Of a stretch of DNA of 21,860 nt, positions 8,572 to 15,100 are shown piece by piece; position 1 is the first letter of the stretch, and every line of letters starts with the position of its first letter. Source of the DNA: Winogradskyella sp. (GTDB taxonomy: Bacteria > Bacteroidota > Bacteroidia > Flavobacteriales > Flavobacteriaceae); assembly GCA_030149115.1 (NCBI GenBank), contig JASBSE010000060.1:1-21860 (forward strand). Reading direction: 5' to 3'. The notes beneath the pieces were generated by a model, which saw only the letters and a list, made by a program, of their open reading frames with translations, did not search any database and had not been told where the DNA came from. The position numbers and the translations under genes are program-made.

Positions 8572-9039
8572 TTAAGCGGATAAAAAGAACATATGAATTG
8601 CTAAAGCCATAAGCACTCCACTCAATATGCCATTAGCTTTTAAATTGTTATACAGTAAAAAATTAAACACATAAGAACTTATTGATGTAGAGTTTATAAG
8701 GTGTGCAAGTACTAATACATTTTCTAGTTTTTTATGAGTTAAAAATTCTAAAGTTTGTATTGACAGTAAAACAACCACAACAGACACTCCTAATAAAATA
8801 GTTGCTGGTTTTTGGTTTTTCGCTTTGTACTCGTCAGAGTTTACAGGCATAAAATGTTCAATAACAATAAACCTTATGAAAAATAATATTGGTATTGGAA
8901 ACAAAATAGATCCTAGAATCTTTACAACATCTTTAAAGGTTTTTATCTCATCATATCCCAAAAAGACCAAATAAATAAAAACTACTACGGATATTCCTAC
9001 AGTAATGAAGAAAGCTATATTTAAGCTCTTTTGTTTCAT
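8572..9039 (-). CDS. Multi-pass membrane protein, unknown
   Basis: A 155-residue protein I do not recognise. Hydrophobic segments lie at about 8-27, 41-60, 80-98 and 118-153 (the last possibly two helices), joined by Lys-rich loops (for example EYKAKNQKPA). Its ATG follows the stop codon of the upstream 60-residue gene with no base between (TAA then ATG), which points to translational coupling. It belongs to the - strand operon ending with DUF2157 and GDYXXLXY genes. Confidence 0.7.
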   Translation of the reverse strand: MKQKSLNIAFFITVGISVVVFIYLVFLGYDEIKTFKDVVKILGSILFPIPILFFIRFIVIEHFMPVNSDEYKAKNQKPATILLGVSVVVVLLSIQTLEFLTHKKLENVLVLAHLINSTSISSYVFNFLLYNNLKANGILSGVLMALAIHMFFLSA

Positions 9040-9222
9040 TTAGTATTTCGAAATATTTATACTGTTTACAGTGTTGTTAGCTAAGAATTCAATGTTTTGA
9101 TTATAGGCATTTATTAAATAACCAGATATGGTTTGCGAATACACAGCTATTAAACCTAGAATGGTAAAAAAAAGACCTGCCCAAAAGTGTTCTCTCTTTG
9201 TAAGATTAGATTTAGATTTCAT
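9040..9222 (-). CDS. Small single-helix membrane protein, unknown
   Basis: A 60-residue protein that opens the - strand membrane operon. A basic N-terminus (MKSKSNLTKREHF) is followed by one hydrophobic helix (about 14-34) and a short polar tail. Real coding is supported by its stop codon abutting the next ATG exactly and by its placement and orientation; I know no family for it. The promoter must lie within 9223-9373; no good TAnnTTTG box is visible there on the - strand. Confidence 0.6.
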   Translation of the reverse strand: MKSKSNLTKREHFWAGLFFTILGLIAVYSQTISGYLINAYNQNIEFLANNTVNSINISKY

Positions 9223-9320
9223 AATACTTTGTTTTAATGATTACAAGACAAATTTTGAATAAATCTAACTCATATCAAAACCGTTATTACCTAATTACTG
9301 ACGATATAATTTCATATTAA

Positions 9321-9335
9321 AAGCTATTTTAGCTT
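9321..9335. repeat. Short palindrome in a divergent intergenic region
   Basis: AAGCTA (9321-9326) and TAGCTT (9330-9335) form a perfect inverted repeat around TTT. It lies about 40 bases before the ATG of the + strand helical-repeat gene and about 100 bases upstream of the - strand membrane operon. A near -7 box (TATATTTA, 9335-9342) touches its right arm. It may be an operator or chance in AT-rich DNA. Confidence 0.3.
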
Positions 9336-9373
9336 ATATTTATTGAATATATATTACATTTAATGACGATTAT

Positions 9374-10870
9374 ATGTTAGCTTTAAAATCAATTATCGAT
9401 GCATTTAATGCAGAAGACCAACAAAGATTCACTGTCTATCTTCAACAAAAAAACAAGCGGAAAGACACAAAAAACATTGAATTATTTAGGTTAATGACAA
9501 AACCCGAATTAGATTCTAAATCTATTTGCTATCAACTTTACAAAGTCGACAATTGTAATGCGTATCATGCCTTGAGAAAGCGGTTATTTCAATCTTTAAT
9601 CGATTTTACTGCTAATAAAAATTTGGAGGATGAAAATTCAATAGATATGCAAATTATAAAGTATATTCTTGCATCACGCACTTATCTACTTCAAAAAAAC
9701 TATGAGATTGCCTACAAAATTTTGGACAAAGCAGAACGCTTGGCAGATGAACATTTACTCTTCCCTATTCTCAATGAAATCTATCACACCAAGATTCAGT
9801 ATGCGCCTAATTACTCAAAAATAGATTTAGACAACCTCATCCTTAAGCAAAAGGAAAACCGAAAAAAGCACATTCTAGAGGATCAACTTAATATTGTTTA
9901 TGCTCAACTTAAAGCTGTATTGAATTCCATGAGCTATCAAGGCAGAGCCATTAATTTTGAAAAAGAGCTAGAATCCATTCTCCAAGATTACAATATTGAA
10001 CTTAACGAAACACTTTCCTTCAAATCCCTATATCAAATTTTAGCGATTGTAAACATCTCTGCTTTAGCAACAAACAGGTATTACGAAATTGAAAATTTTG
10101 TCTTAAGGAGTTATAAAATCCTGAAAGACAAAAAGGATACTGAGAAGCAATTATTTTATCAAATTCACACCGTTTATATCATTGCAAATACCTTATTCAG
10201 AAATAAAAAATTTGAAACTTCTTTAAACTACATTCAAGAAATGGAAGAGTTAATGAAGCTAAAAAAAGGAACCTTTCAAAAAGAGTTTATACTAAAGAAA
10301 ACCTTAGTAGAAGCACTAAACTACAATTATCACAATAAACAGAATAAAGCCATAGAACTTGTTGAAAAGGTCATTAAGAAAAAACACAGCGATATAGAAT
10401 CGCTTCTAGATTTACATCTTTCACTTCTAATGTTTCATTTTCAAAAAGAGGATTTTTTGAAGGCTAAATCTGTACTTGCTAAATTTTATCATACAGATCA
10501 GTATTATATAGAGAAAGCTGGTATTGACTGGGTGATTAAGAAAAATCTTGCTGAAATTTTACTTTATATTGAATTGAATGAAGATGACTTATTTTATTCT
10601 AGGTTAAAAAGTTTCAAACGTAAGTACACTTCCTACTTAAAACAAATTAACCAAACGAGGATATTAACTTTTCTAAACTACGCAGAACGCATACACCAAA
10701 ACCCGGAATCTACTAAAAATCTTGATTTTTCAACAAAACTAAAAGACACATTTGAGTCAAACACCTTTTTAAGGGAAGACATTTTCGTCTTAAGCTTTTA
10801 TGCTTGGCTAAAGAATAAAATAGACAGCAACAACCTCTACAACACAACATTAAACCTTATAAATTCGTAA
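9374..10870 (+). CDS. Helical-repeat (TPR-like) cytoplasmic protein, unknown
   Basis: A 498-residue protein without a signal peptide or membrane segment. It is almost wholly helical and Lys/Leu/Asn-rich, with regularly spaced helix pairs such as LQKNYEIAYKILDKAERLA (about 114-132) and segments that look like degenerate TPR units (NYIQEMEELMKLKKG, KAIELVEKVIKKKH). An N-terminal block (AYHALRKRLFQSLIDFTA, about 63-80) looks like the conserved core of a flavobacterial family of similar length, but I know no function. No DNA-binding motif is evident. It is divergent from the membrane operon (151-base gap) and 65 bases upstream of a small secreted protein gene, with no terminator seen between them. 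Confidence 0.82.
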   Translation: MLALKSIIDAFNAEDQQRFTVYLQQKNKRKDTKNIELFRLMTKPELDSKSICYQLYKVDNCNAYHALRKRLFQSLIDFTANKNLEDENSIDMQIIKYILASRTYLLQKNYEIAYKILDKAERLADEHLLFPILNEIYHTKIQYAPNYSKIDLDNLILKQKENRKKHILEDQLNIVYAQLKAVLNSMSYQGRAINFEKELESILQDYNIELNETLSFKSLYQILAIVNISALATNRYYEIENFVLRSYKILKDKKDTEKQLFYQIHTVYIIANTLFRNKKFETSLNYIQEMEELMKLKKGTFQKEFILKKTLVEALNYNYHNKQNKAIELVEKVIKKKHSDIESLLDLHLSLLMFHFQKEDFLKAKSVLAKFYHTDQYYIEKAGIDWVIKKNLAEILLYIELNEDDLFYSRLKSFKRKYTSYLKQINQTRILTFLNYAERIHQNPESTKNLDFSTKLKDTFESNTFLREDIFVLSFYAWLKNKIDSNNLYNTTLNLINS

Positions 10871-10935
10871 TCTACATAGATAACTTCCTGAAAATTGCTA
10901 TTTTTAGAGTTCACAACCATATTTCAGTAAAAAAA

Positions 10936-11391
10936 ATGAAAAAATTAATCTTAATCCTTCTCTCTTTTGTAGCATTTAATCTTAGTGCACAAGAAAAAAT
11001 AGCAGTTAAAAAAGAGATAGCTAATAATCAGGAAAAGAAGTTAACTCAAGTCAACAATAATGCTAAAACGTTGGCAAAAACCGAAACTAAAAAACTCACC
11101 CAACAGTTAGACCTCTCAACAGAACAACAAGGAAGAGTTTTTGATATCTATTTGAATTACTTTGAAGAAGAAATTAAAAGTAAAGAAAAAACAAAGCAAT
11201 TAATAAAATCTAAAAACGAAGGAAACAAAGGAGAGATTAAACAAAAGATTGCCAAACAAAAAAATAGCAACAAAGAAGTTTTAAACTCTAAACTTAAAGA
11301 AGTTTTAACGGCTGAGCAATTCAAAAATTACCAAAAAAAGAATACAACAAAACTTAAAATCGCAGAAAAAAAGCTGAGATCAAAGAATTAA
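10936..11391 (+). CDS. Secreted helical protein with LTxxQ/Spy-like segments
   Basis: A 151-residue protein with a clear signal peptide (1-18, cleavage likely after NLSA, before Gln19). The mature part is very rich in Lys and Gln and predicted helical. Two segments, LTQQLDLSTEQQ (54-65) and VLTAEQFKNYQ (123-133), recall the LTxxQ pattern of periplasmic Spy/CpxP-like proteins, with the common order of a sensing helix, a charged middle and a final EQFxxY. The next gene has the same arrangement. Membership of the Spy family is an inference from pattern only. It starts 65 bases after the helical-repeat gene; a weak AT-rich promoter may lie between. Confidence 0.75.
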   Translation: MKKLILILLSFVAFNLSAQEKIAVKKEIANNQEKKLTQVNNNAKTLAKTETKKLTQQLDLSTEQQGRVFDIYLNYFEEEIKSKEKTKQLIKSKNEGNKGEIKQKIAKQKNSNKEVLNSKLKEVLTAEQFKNYQKKNTTKLKIAEKKLRSKN

Positions 11392-11411
11392 ATTTGTAAT
11401 AGAAATAATAA

Positions 11412-11444
11412 TTGCCACAGGTTTAAATAAAATTATTATTTTAG
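11412..11444 (+). promoter_or_regulatory. Weak candidate promoter for the 112-residue secreted protein
   Basis: TTG (11412-11414) precedes TATTTTAG (11437-11444) by 22 bases, a partial match to the Bacteroidota promoter pattern, and lies 26 bases before the ATG. It would allow expression separate from the upstream paralogue. Confidence 0.3.
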
Positions 11445-11470
11445 TAACCTATTAAACTAAACAATCCACA

Positions 11471-11809
11471 ATGAAAAAGATAATTACATTAGGCTTATTT
11501 GTTTTTGCAATGTTTATCGGTAGCCAAACACTAACTGCACAAAACACTATTGTAGAAGTAAATGCAATGGCTTCTGAAAAAACTGAAACTTTAAGAAGAA
11601 CTCTAAAGTTTGACAATACTCAAAGAGATCAAATTTACGAAGCCTATAAATTATACCTAAAGACTAAAGTTAGCTTGTCTAAAAACAAAAATACTTCGCA
11701 AGAAGAGATAGACAAAAACAAGGCTAGACTAGATAATTCTATGGAAGAAATTTTAAATGACGAACAATTTTCGAAATACAAAGTCTTATCTAGAGAAGAG
11801 AATAATTAA
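11471..11809 (+). CDS. Small secreted helical protein, paralogue of its upstream neighbour
   Basis: A 112-residue protein with a signal peptide (1-23, cleavage likely after LTA-Q24 region). The mature part has the same plan as the preceding gene product: TLRRTLKFDNTQRDQIYEAYKLYL (about 39-63; compare KLTQQLDLSTEQQ...YLNYF) and a closing EEILNDEQFSKY (about 92-103; compare KEVLTAEQFKNY). The Lys-rich middle is shorter. The two are probably diverged tandem duplicates acting in the periplasm; binding partner and role are unknown. A strong terminator follows the stop by 15 bases. Confidence 0.75.
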   Translation: MKKIITLGLFVFAMFIGSQTLTAQNTIVEVNAMASEKTETLRRTLKFDNTQRDQIYEAYKLYLKTKVSLSKNKNTSQEEIDKNKARLDNSMEEILNDEQFSKYKVLSREENN

Positions 11810-11824
11810 GAATAAGATATTAAT

Positions 11825-11857
11825 AAAAAAAGGCTTCGCTGATGCGAAGCCTTTTTT
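11825..11857. terminator. Bidirectional terminator between secreted-protein gene and hemL
   Basis: GGCTTCGC (11832-11839) pairs with GCGAAGCC (11844-11851) around TGAT, with seven As before and six Ts after. It can stop transcription from both sides and separates two convergent units; hemL ends six bases away. Confidence 0.9.
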
Positions 11858-11862
11858 GTTTG

Positions 11863-13149
11863 TTATAATTCTTTTGCAACTTCCTCAACAGCTGCAATTG
11901 TTTCGTTTAAATCCTGATACGTTAATGCATCTGTAATAAACCAGGTTTCAAAAGCACTCGGTGCTATATAAATTCCTTTATTTAGCATGCCATGAAAGAA
12001 CTTCTTAAAAGTATCATTATTACCCTTAGCTGCACTTTCAAAATCTACAACAGGCTCATCAGAAAAGTGAACTGAAATCATAGAGCCTATTCTATTGATA
12101 CTGTGCGTTACATTATTTTTATTTAAAGCCTCTGCTATACCATTATGAAGATATTTTGTTTTCTCCTCTAGCCTATTCATTAGACCTTTATCTGTATTAA
12201 TTGCCTTAAGCATGGCTAATCCTGCAGCCATAGCTAATGGGTTACCACTTAAAGTTCCTGCCTGGTAAACAGGCCCTAAAGGTGCCAAATGATTCATTAT
12301 TTCGTTTCTTGCAGCAAATGCTCCTACAGGCAAACCTCCACCAACTACTTTTCCGAAACAAACAATATCTGCATTAATTCCTTTTAGCTCTTGCACTCCT
12401 CCATTAGCTAGCCTAAAACCAGTCATAACCTCATCAAAAATTAATAGAATATTATTAGCATCACAAATTTCTCTCAGACCTTCCAAAAACCCTTCAACAG
12501 GAGGAATACAACCCATATTTCCTGCTACTGGCTCTATGATGATTGCTGCAATCTCATCGTTGTTCGCTTCAACTAATGATTTTACATTCTCAATATCATT
12601 GAACGTTGCCAAAAGTGTATCCTTTGCTGTACCCTTAGTTACACCAGGACTATTTGGTGTTCCAAATGTAACAGCTCCACTACCTGCTGCTATTAAGAAA
12701 GAATCACTATGACCATGATAACAGCCAGCAAATTTTATAATTTTATCTTTTTGGGTAAACCCACGTGCTAAACGAATAGCACTCATACAGGCTTCTGTAC
12801 CAGAATTAACAAAACGAATTTTATCAATGTTAGGTACCATAGAAACAGCCAATTCTGCAATTTCCGTTTCTAAAGCTGTTGGCATTCCAAAAGAAGTTCC
12901 TTCTTTAGTTTTTTCTATTACAGCCTCCACAACTGGAGGAAACGCATGACCCAACAACATTGGTCCCCAAGAATTTATATAATCTATAAAGCGGTTTCCG
13001 TCTTCATCGTAGACATAAGCACCTTTTGCAGATTTAGCGAAAATTGGAGTACCACCAACAGCCTTAAATGCTCTTACTGGTGAATTAACTCCACCAGGTA
13101 TTACTTGCTGTGCTTCTTTAAACAAAGCACTACTTCTTTGATATAACAT
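11863..13149 (-). CDS. hemL: Glutamate-1-semialdehyde 2,1-aminomutase
   Basis: Converts glutamate-1-semialdehyde to 5-aminolevulinate, the C5-route entry into haem and other tetrapyrroles; PLP enzyme of the cytoplasm. At 428 residues it is full length. The PLP Schiff-base lysine is Lys267 in CFGKVVGGGLPVGAF; other family marks are PGGVNSPVRAF near the N-terminus, the phosphate-binding NSGTEACMSAIRLAR (about 115-129) and LIFDEVMTGFR (about 236-246) with the cofactor-contacting Asp239. It is the last gene of a three-gene - strand operon and begins two bases after the glucosaminidase gene. The haem product could serve c-type haem proteins such as the one at 1884-3134, but that link is only thematic. 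Confidence 0.98.
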   Translation of the reverse strand: MLYQRSSALFKEAQQVIPGGVNSPVRAFKAVGGTPIFAKSAKGAYVYDEDGNRFIDYINSWGPMLLGHAFPPVVEAVIEKTKEGTSFGMPTALETEIAELAVSMVPNIDKIRFVNSGTEACMSAIRLARGFTQKDKIIKFAGCYHGHSDSFLIAAGSGAVTFGTPNSPGVTKGTAKDTLLATFNDIENVKSLVEANNDEIAAIIIEPVAGNMGCIPPVEGFLEGLREICDANNILLIFDEVMTGFRLANGGVQELKGINADIVCFGKVVGGGLPVGAFAARNEIMNHLAPLGPVYQAGTLSGNPLAMAAGLAMLKAINTDKGLMNRLEEKTKYLHNGIAEALNKNNVTHSINRIGSMISVHFSDEPVVDFESAAKGNNDTFKKFFHGMLNKGIYIAPSAFETWFITDALTYQDLNETIAAVEEVAKEL

Positions 13150-13151
13150 AT

Positions 13152-13982
13152 TTAATTTGGAATCTTTAATTCTTGACCTATAGCAAGCGCATTAGAACTT
13201 AGTCTATTCATACTCTTTATGGCATCTACAGTAGTATTGTAACGTTTAGACAAGGAATACAGTGTATCTCCTTTTGCAACAATGTGTATCGTTGTTCCAT
13301 TATTAACTCTAACAATTTCAATAGTTTCTTCTTTTGAACCCAAAACCTCCTGATCATATTCATAAAGTTTATAACGTTCAATTAAGCTAATCAGTTTATC
13401 TGGATATTTTCTATCGGTAGCATAGCCCGCTTTTTTTAAACCTCTAGCCCAACCTTTATAATCATCCTTTTTTAACTTGAATAAATCAGCATATCGACCT
13501 CTACCTGTTAAAAACTTTGAATGGTCTTCATAAGAAGATTTTGCCTCTCTATATTTTCTAAAACACTCTTGAGAACGATCATCATCGTGATAGATTTTTG
13601 CTCCGGTCCAACCATGGCATTTAATACCAAAATGATTATTTGCCTTTACAGCTAGCCTACCCTTTCCAGATGCAGATTCAAGAATTCCCTGTGCTAAAGT
13701 AATACTTGCTGGTATTTTATACTTACGCATTTCTTCCTTTGCGATTTCTGCATAAGTTGCAATATATACAGCCGTAGAAGATGGTGGTTTAACTTCTGTC
13801 TCTATTTCTGGTGTTTCAACTTCATCAGTTTTTTCAGTTTTTACAACTTCTACTGTTTCAATCTTTTCTTTCTGTTGCTTCTTTTTTGTTACAATACCTT
13901 TTTTTGGTCCACATGAAAATATCACCATAGTAACAACTAAGATTATATATTTATGATTAATCCCTAATCTATTTGAGGCCAT
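13152..13982 (-). CDS. Glucosaminidase-LysM lipoprotein (peptidoglycan hydrolase)
   Basis: Predicted N-acetylglucosaminidase (GH73-like) that cuts the glycan strands of peptidoglycan. Residues 1-23 are a signal peptide with lipobox IFSC (Cys24), followed by a Lys/Glu/Val-rich linker (25-70). The glucosaminidase domain spans about 75-212, with ITLAQGILESASGKG (94-108) holding the likely catalytic Glu102 and NNHFGIKC (115-122) typical of the family. A single LysM domain (about 232-275: IHIVAKGDTLYSLSKRYNTT) should bind peptidoglycan. The gene overlaps the end of the upstream ACC-deaminase-like gene by 19 bases and is followed by hemL after two bases, so all three are very likely co-transcribed and translationally coupled. 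Confidence 0.93.
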   Translation of the reverse strand: MASNRLGINHKYIILVVTMVIFSCGPKKGIVTKKKQQKEKIETVEVVKTEKTDEVETPEIETEVKPPSSTAVYIATYAEIAKEEMRKYKIPASITLAQGILESASGKGRLAVKANNHFGIKCHGWTGAKIYHDDDRSQECFRKYREAKSSYEDHSKFLTGRGRYADLFKLKKDDYKGWARGLKKAGYATDRKYPDKLISLIERYKLYEYDQEVLGSKEETIEIVRVNNGTTIHIVAKGDTLYSLSKRYNTTVDAIKSMNRLSSNALAIGQELKIPN

Positions 13983-14854
13983 CCTTTTTGTTTCAGTTTT
14001 ACATTCATTCCATCTATACCTTGTAACCCACCTGTATGTATTGCTAATATTTTTGCATCCTTCGGAAAAAATTGTTTCTCGATCAAATCAAAAATACCAT
14101 ACATCATTTTACCTGTATAAACAGGATCTAATGGAATATTATACCTTATATTAAAGTCATTAATAAACGTAATCAATTCTGGCTTTATTTTTCCATAACC
14201 ACCAAAATGATAATCCGTTATTAAATCCCAGTTCTTCTTTTTTGCAAATTTACGAATATCCTCTCGGATAAAATCACCTTTCAAAGCGGGAAATCCCAAT
14301 ATTTTCTGATGTGACTGTGATGAATTTATTAATCCAGAAATCGTGCCACCTGTACCGACACTGCAACAAATAAAATCAAAATCTCTATCGCTATCATTTA
14401 AGATTTCTTCGCAACCTTTTATTGCTAATTGATTAGTACCACCTTCTGGCACCAAATAAAAATCACCAAACTCTAATTTAAGGTTTTCAATAAAATCGTT
14501 TTCTAATTTACTCCTATACTTTTCTCTAGTGACAAACTTAAATTGCATTCCGTTAGACTTTGCAAACTTTAATGTCGGGTTAGACTCTACCTTACTTATT
14601 AACTCGTCGCCTCTTATAATTCCAATCGTTTTAAAACCATACAATTTACCGGCATAAGCTGTAGCTGCAATATGATTAGAATAAGCTCCTCCAAAAGTTA
14701 ACAAGACACCTTTTTTAAGTTCCTTTGCCTTTTTTATATTGTATTTAAGCTTTCTATACTTATTTCCTGAAATAAAGGTATGAATCAAATATTCAGGTTT
14801 TACAAAGAGCTGATTACCAATAAAAACGTTACACAAGTCTTTATTATTTATCAA
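13964..14854 (-). CDS. ACC deaminase/D-cysteine desulfhydrase-family PLP enzyme
   Basis: A fold-type II PLP enzyme, cytoplasmic. SGNKYRKLKYN (29-39) contains the PLP lysine, Lys32; GGAYSNHIAATAYA follows with the conserved Ser-Asn-His, and PEGGTN and SVGTGGTISGL supply cofactor phosphate contacts. Family members act either as 1-aminocyclopropane-1-carboxylate deaminase or, more often in bacteria, as D-cysteine desulfhydrase or related D-amino-acid lyase; sequence alone does not decide here. It is shorter (296) than classical ACC deaminases (about 330) because the N-terminus is brief. The start is TTG: no ATG occurs in frame before an upstream stop at 14893-14891, and starting later would lose the lysine region. 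First gene of the operon with the glucosaminidase and hemL. Confidence 0.9.
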   Translation of the reverse strand: MINNKDLCNVFIGNQLFVKPEYLIHTFISGNKYRKLKYNIKKAKELKKGVLLTFGGAYSNHIAATAYAGKLYGFKTIGIIRGDELISKVESNPTLKFAKSNGMQFKFVTREKYRSKLENDFIENLKLEFGDFYLVPEGGTNQLAIKGCEEILNDSDRDFDFICCSVGTGGTISGLINSSQSHQKILGFPALKGDFIREDIRKFAKKKNWDLITDYHFGGYGKIKPELITFINDFNIRYNIPLDPVYTGKMMYGIFDLIEKQFFPKDAKILAIHTGGLQGIDGMNVKLKQKGWPQID

Positions 14855-14959
14855 ATTTTTATTTTTTTCAACAAATCCCTTAATAATCTGTTAAATTAGT
14901 ATTAATTTTTTTACATTTACCCGCAATCCCTGCACAATCTGCTATTTACAACATAATCT

Positions 14960-14975
14960 TACCAAATTCTTGGTA
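14960..14975. repeat. 16-base inverted repeat between divergent genes (candidate operator)
   Basis: TACCAA (14960-14965) and TTGGTA (14970-14975) are perfect complements separated by ATTC. The repeat sits about 105 bases upstream of the PLP-enzyme operon (- strand) and about 125 bases upstream of the large T9SS gene (+ strand). The 246-base gap (14855-15100) holds no credible small gene; weak -7-like boxes are AAATTTTG (15013-15020) and TAAATTTC (15080-15087) on the + strand. Confidence 0.35.
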
Positions 14976-15051
14976 GAATTATACATTAACCTTTCTTCAT
15001 GGTAACCAACCCAAATTTTGTAGTTAAACAACTATAGAAAAGAATATTGAT

Positions 15052-15076
15052 TTACTAGAAATTGTAAAACTAGTAA
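15052..15076 (+). repeat. Inverted repeat in the upstream region of the T9SS gene
   Basis: TTACTAG (15052-15058) and CTAGTAA (15070-15076) pair perfectly around 11 bases, 25 bases before the ATG. It could form a leader hairpin or be a protein-binding site; there is no T tract. Confidence 0.3.
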
Positions 15077-15100
15077 TTCTAAATTTCAACGCTTTTGCTT

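Noticed and set aside
5742..11857. Two similar GGCTTC-stem hairpins as a repeat family or mobile element
   Set aside because: Similarity is limited to the stem core; both are ordinary terminators between convergent genes.
15095..15100. Longer start (TTG at 15095) for the T9SS protein
   Set aside because: The ATG at 15101 gives a standard signal peptide; the extra two residues add nothing.
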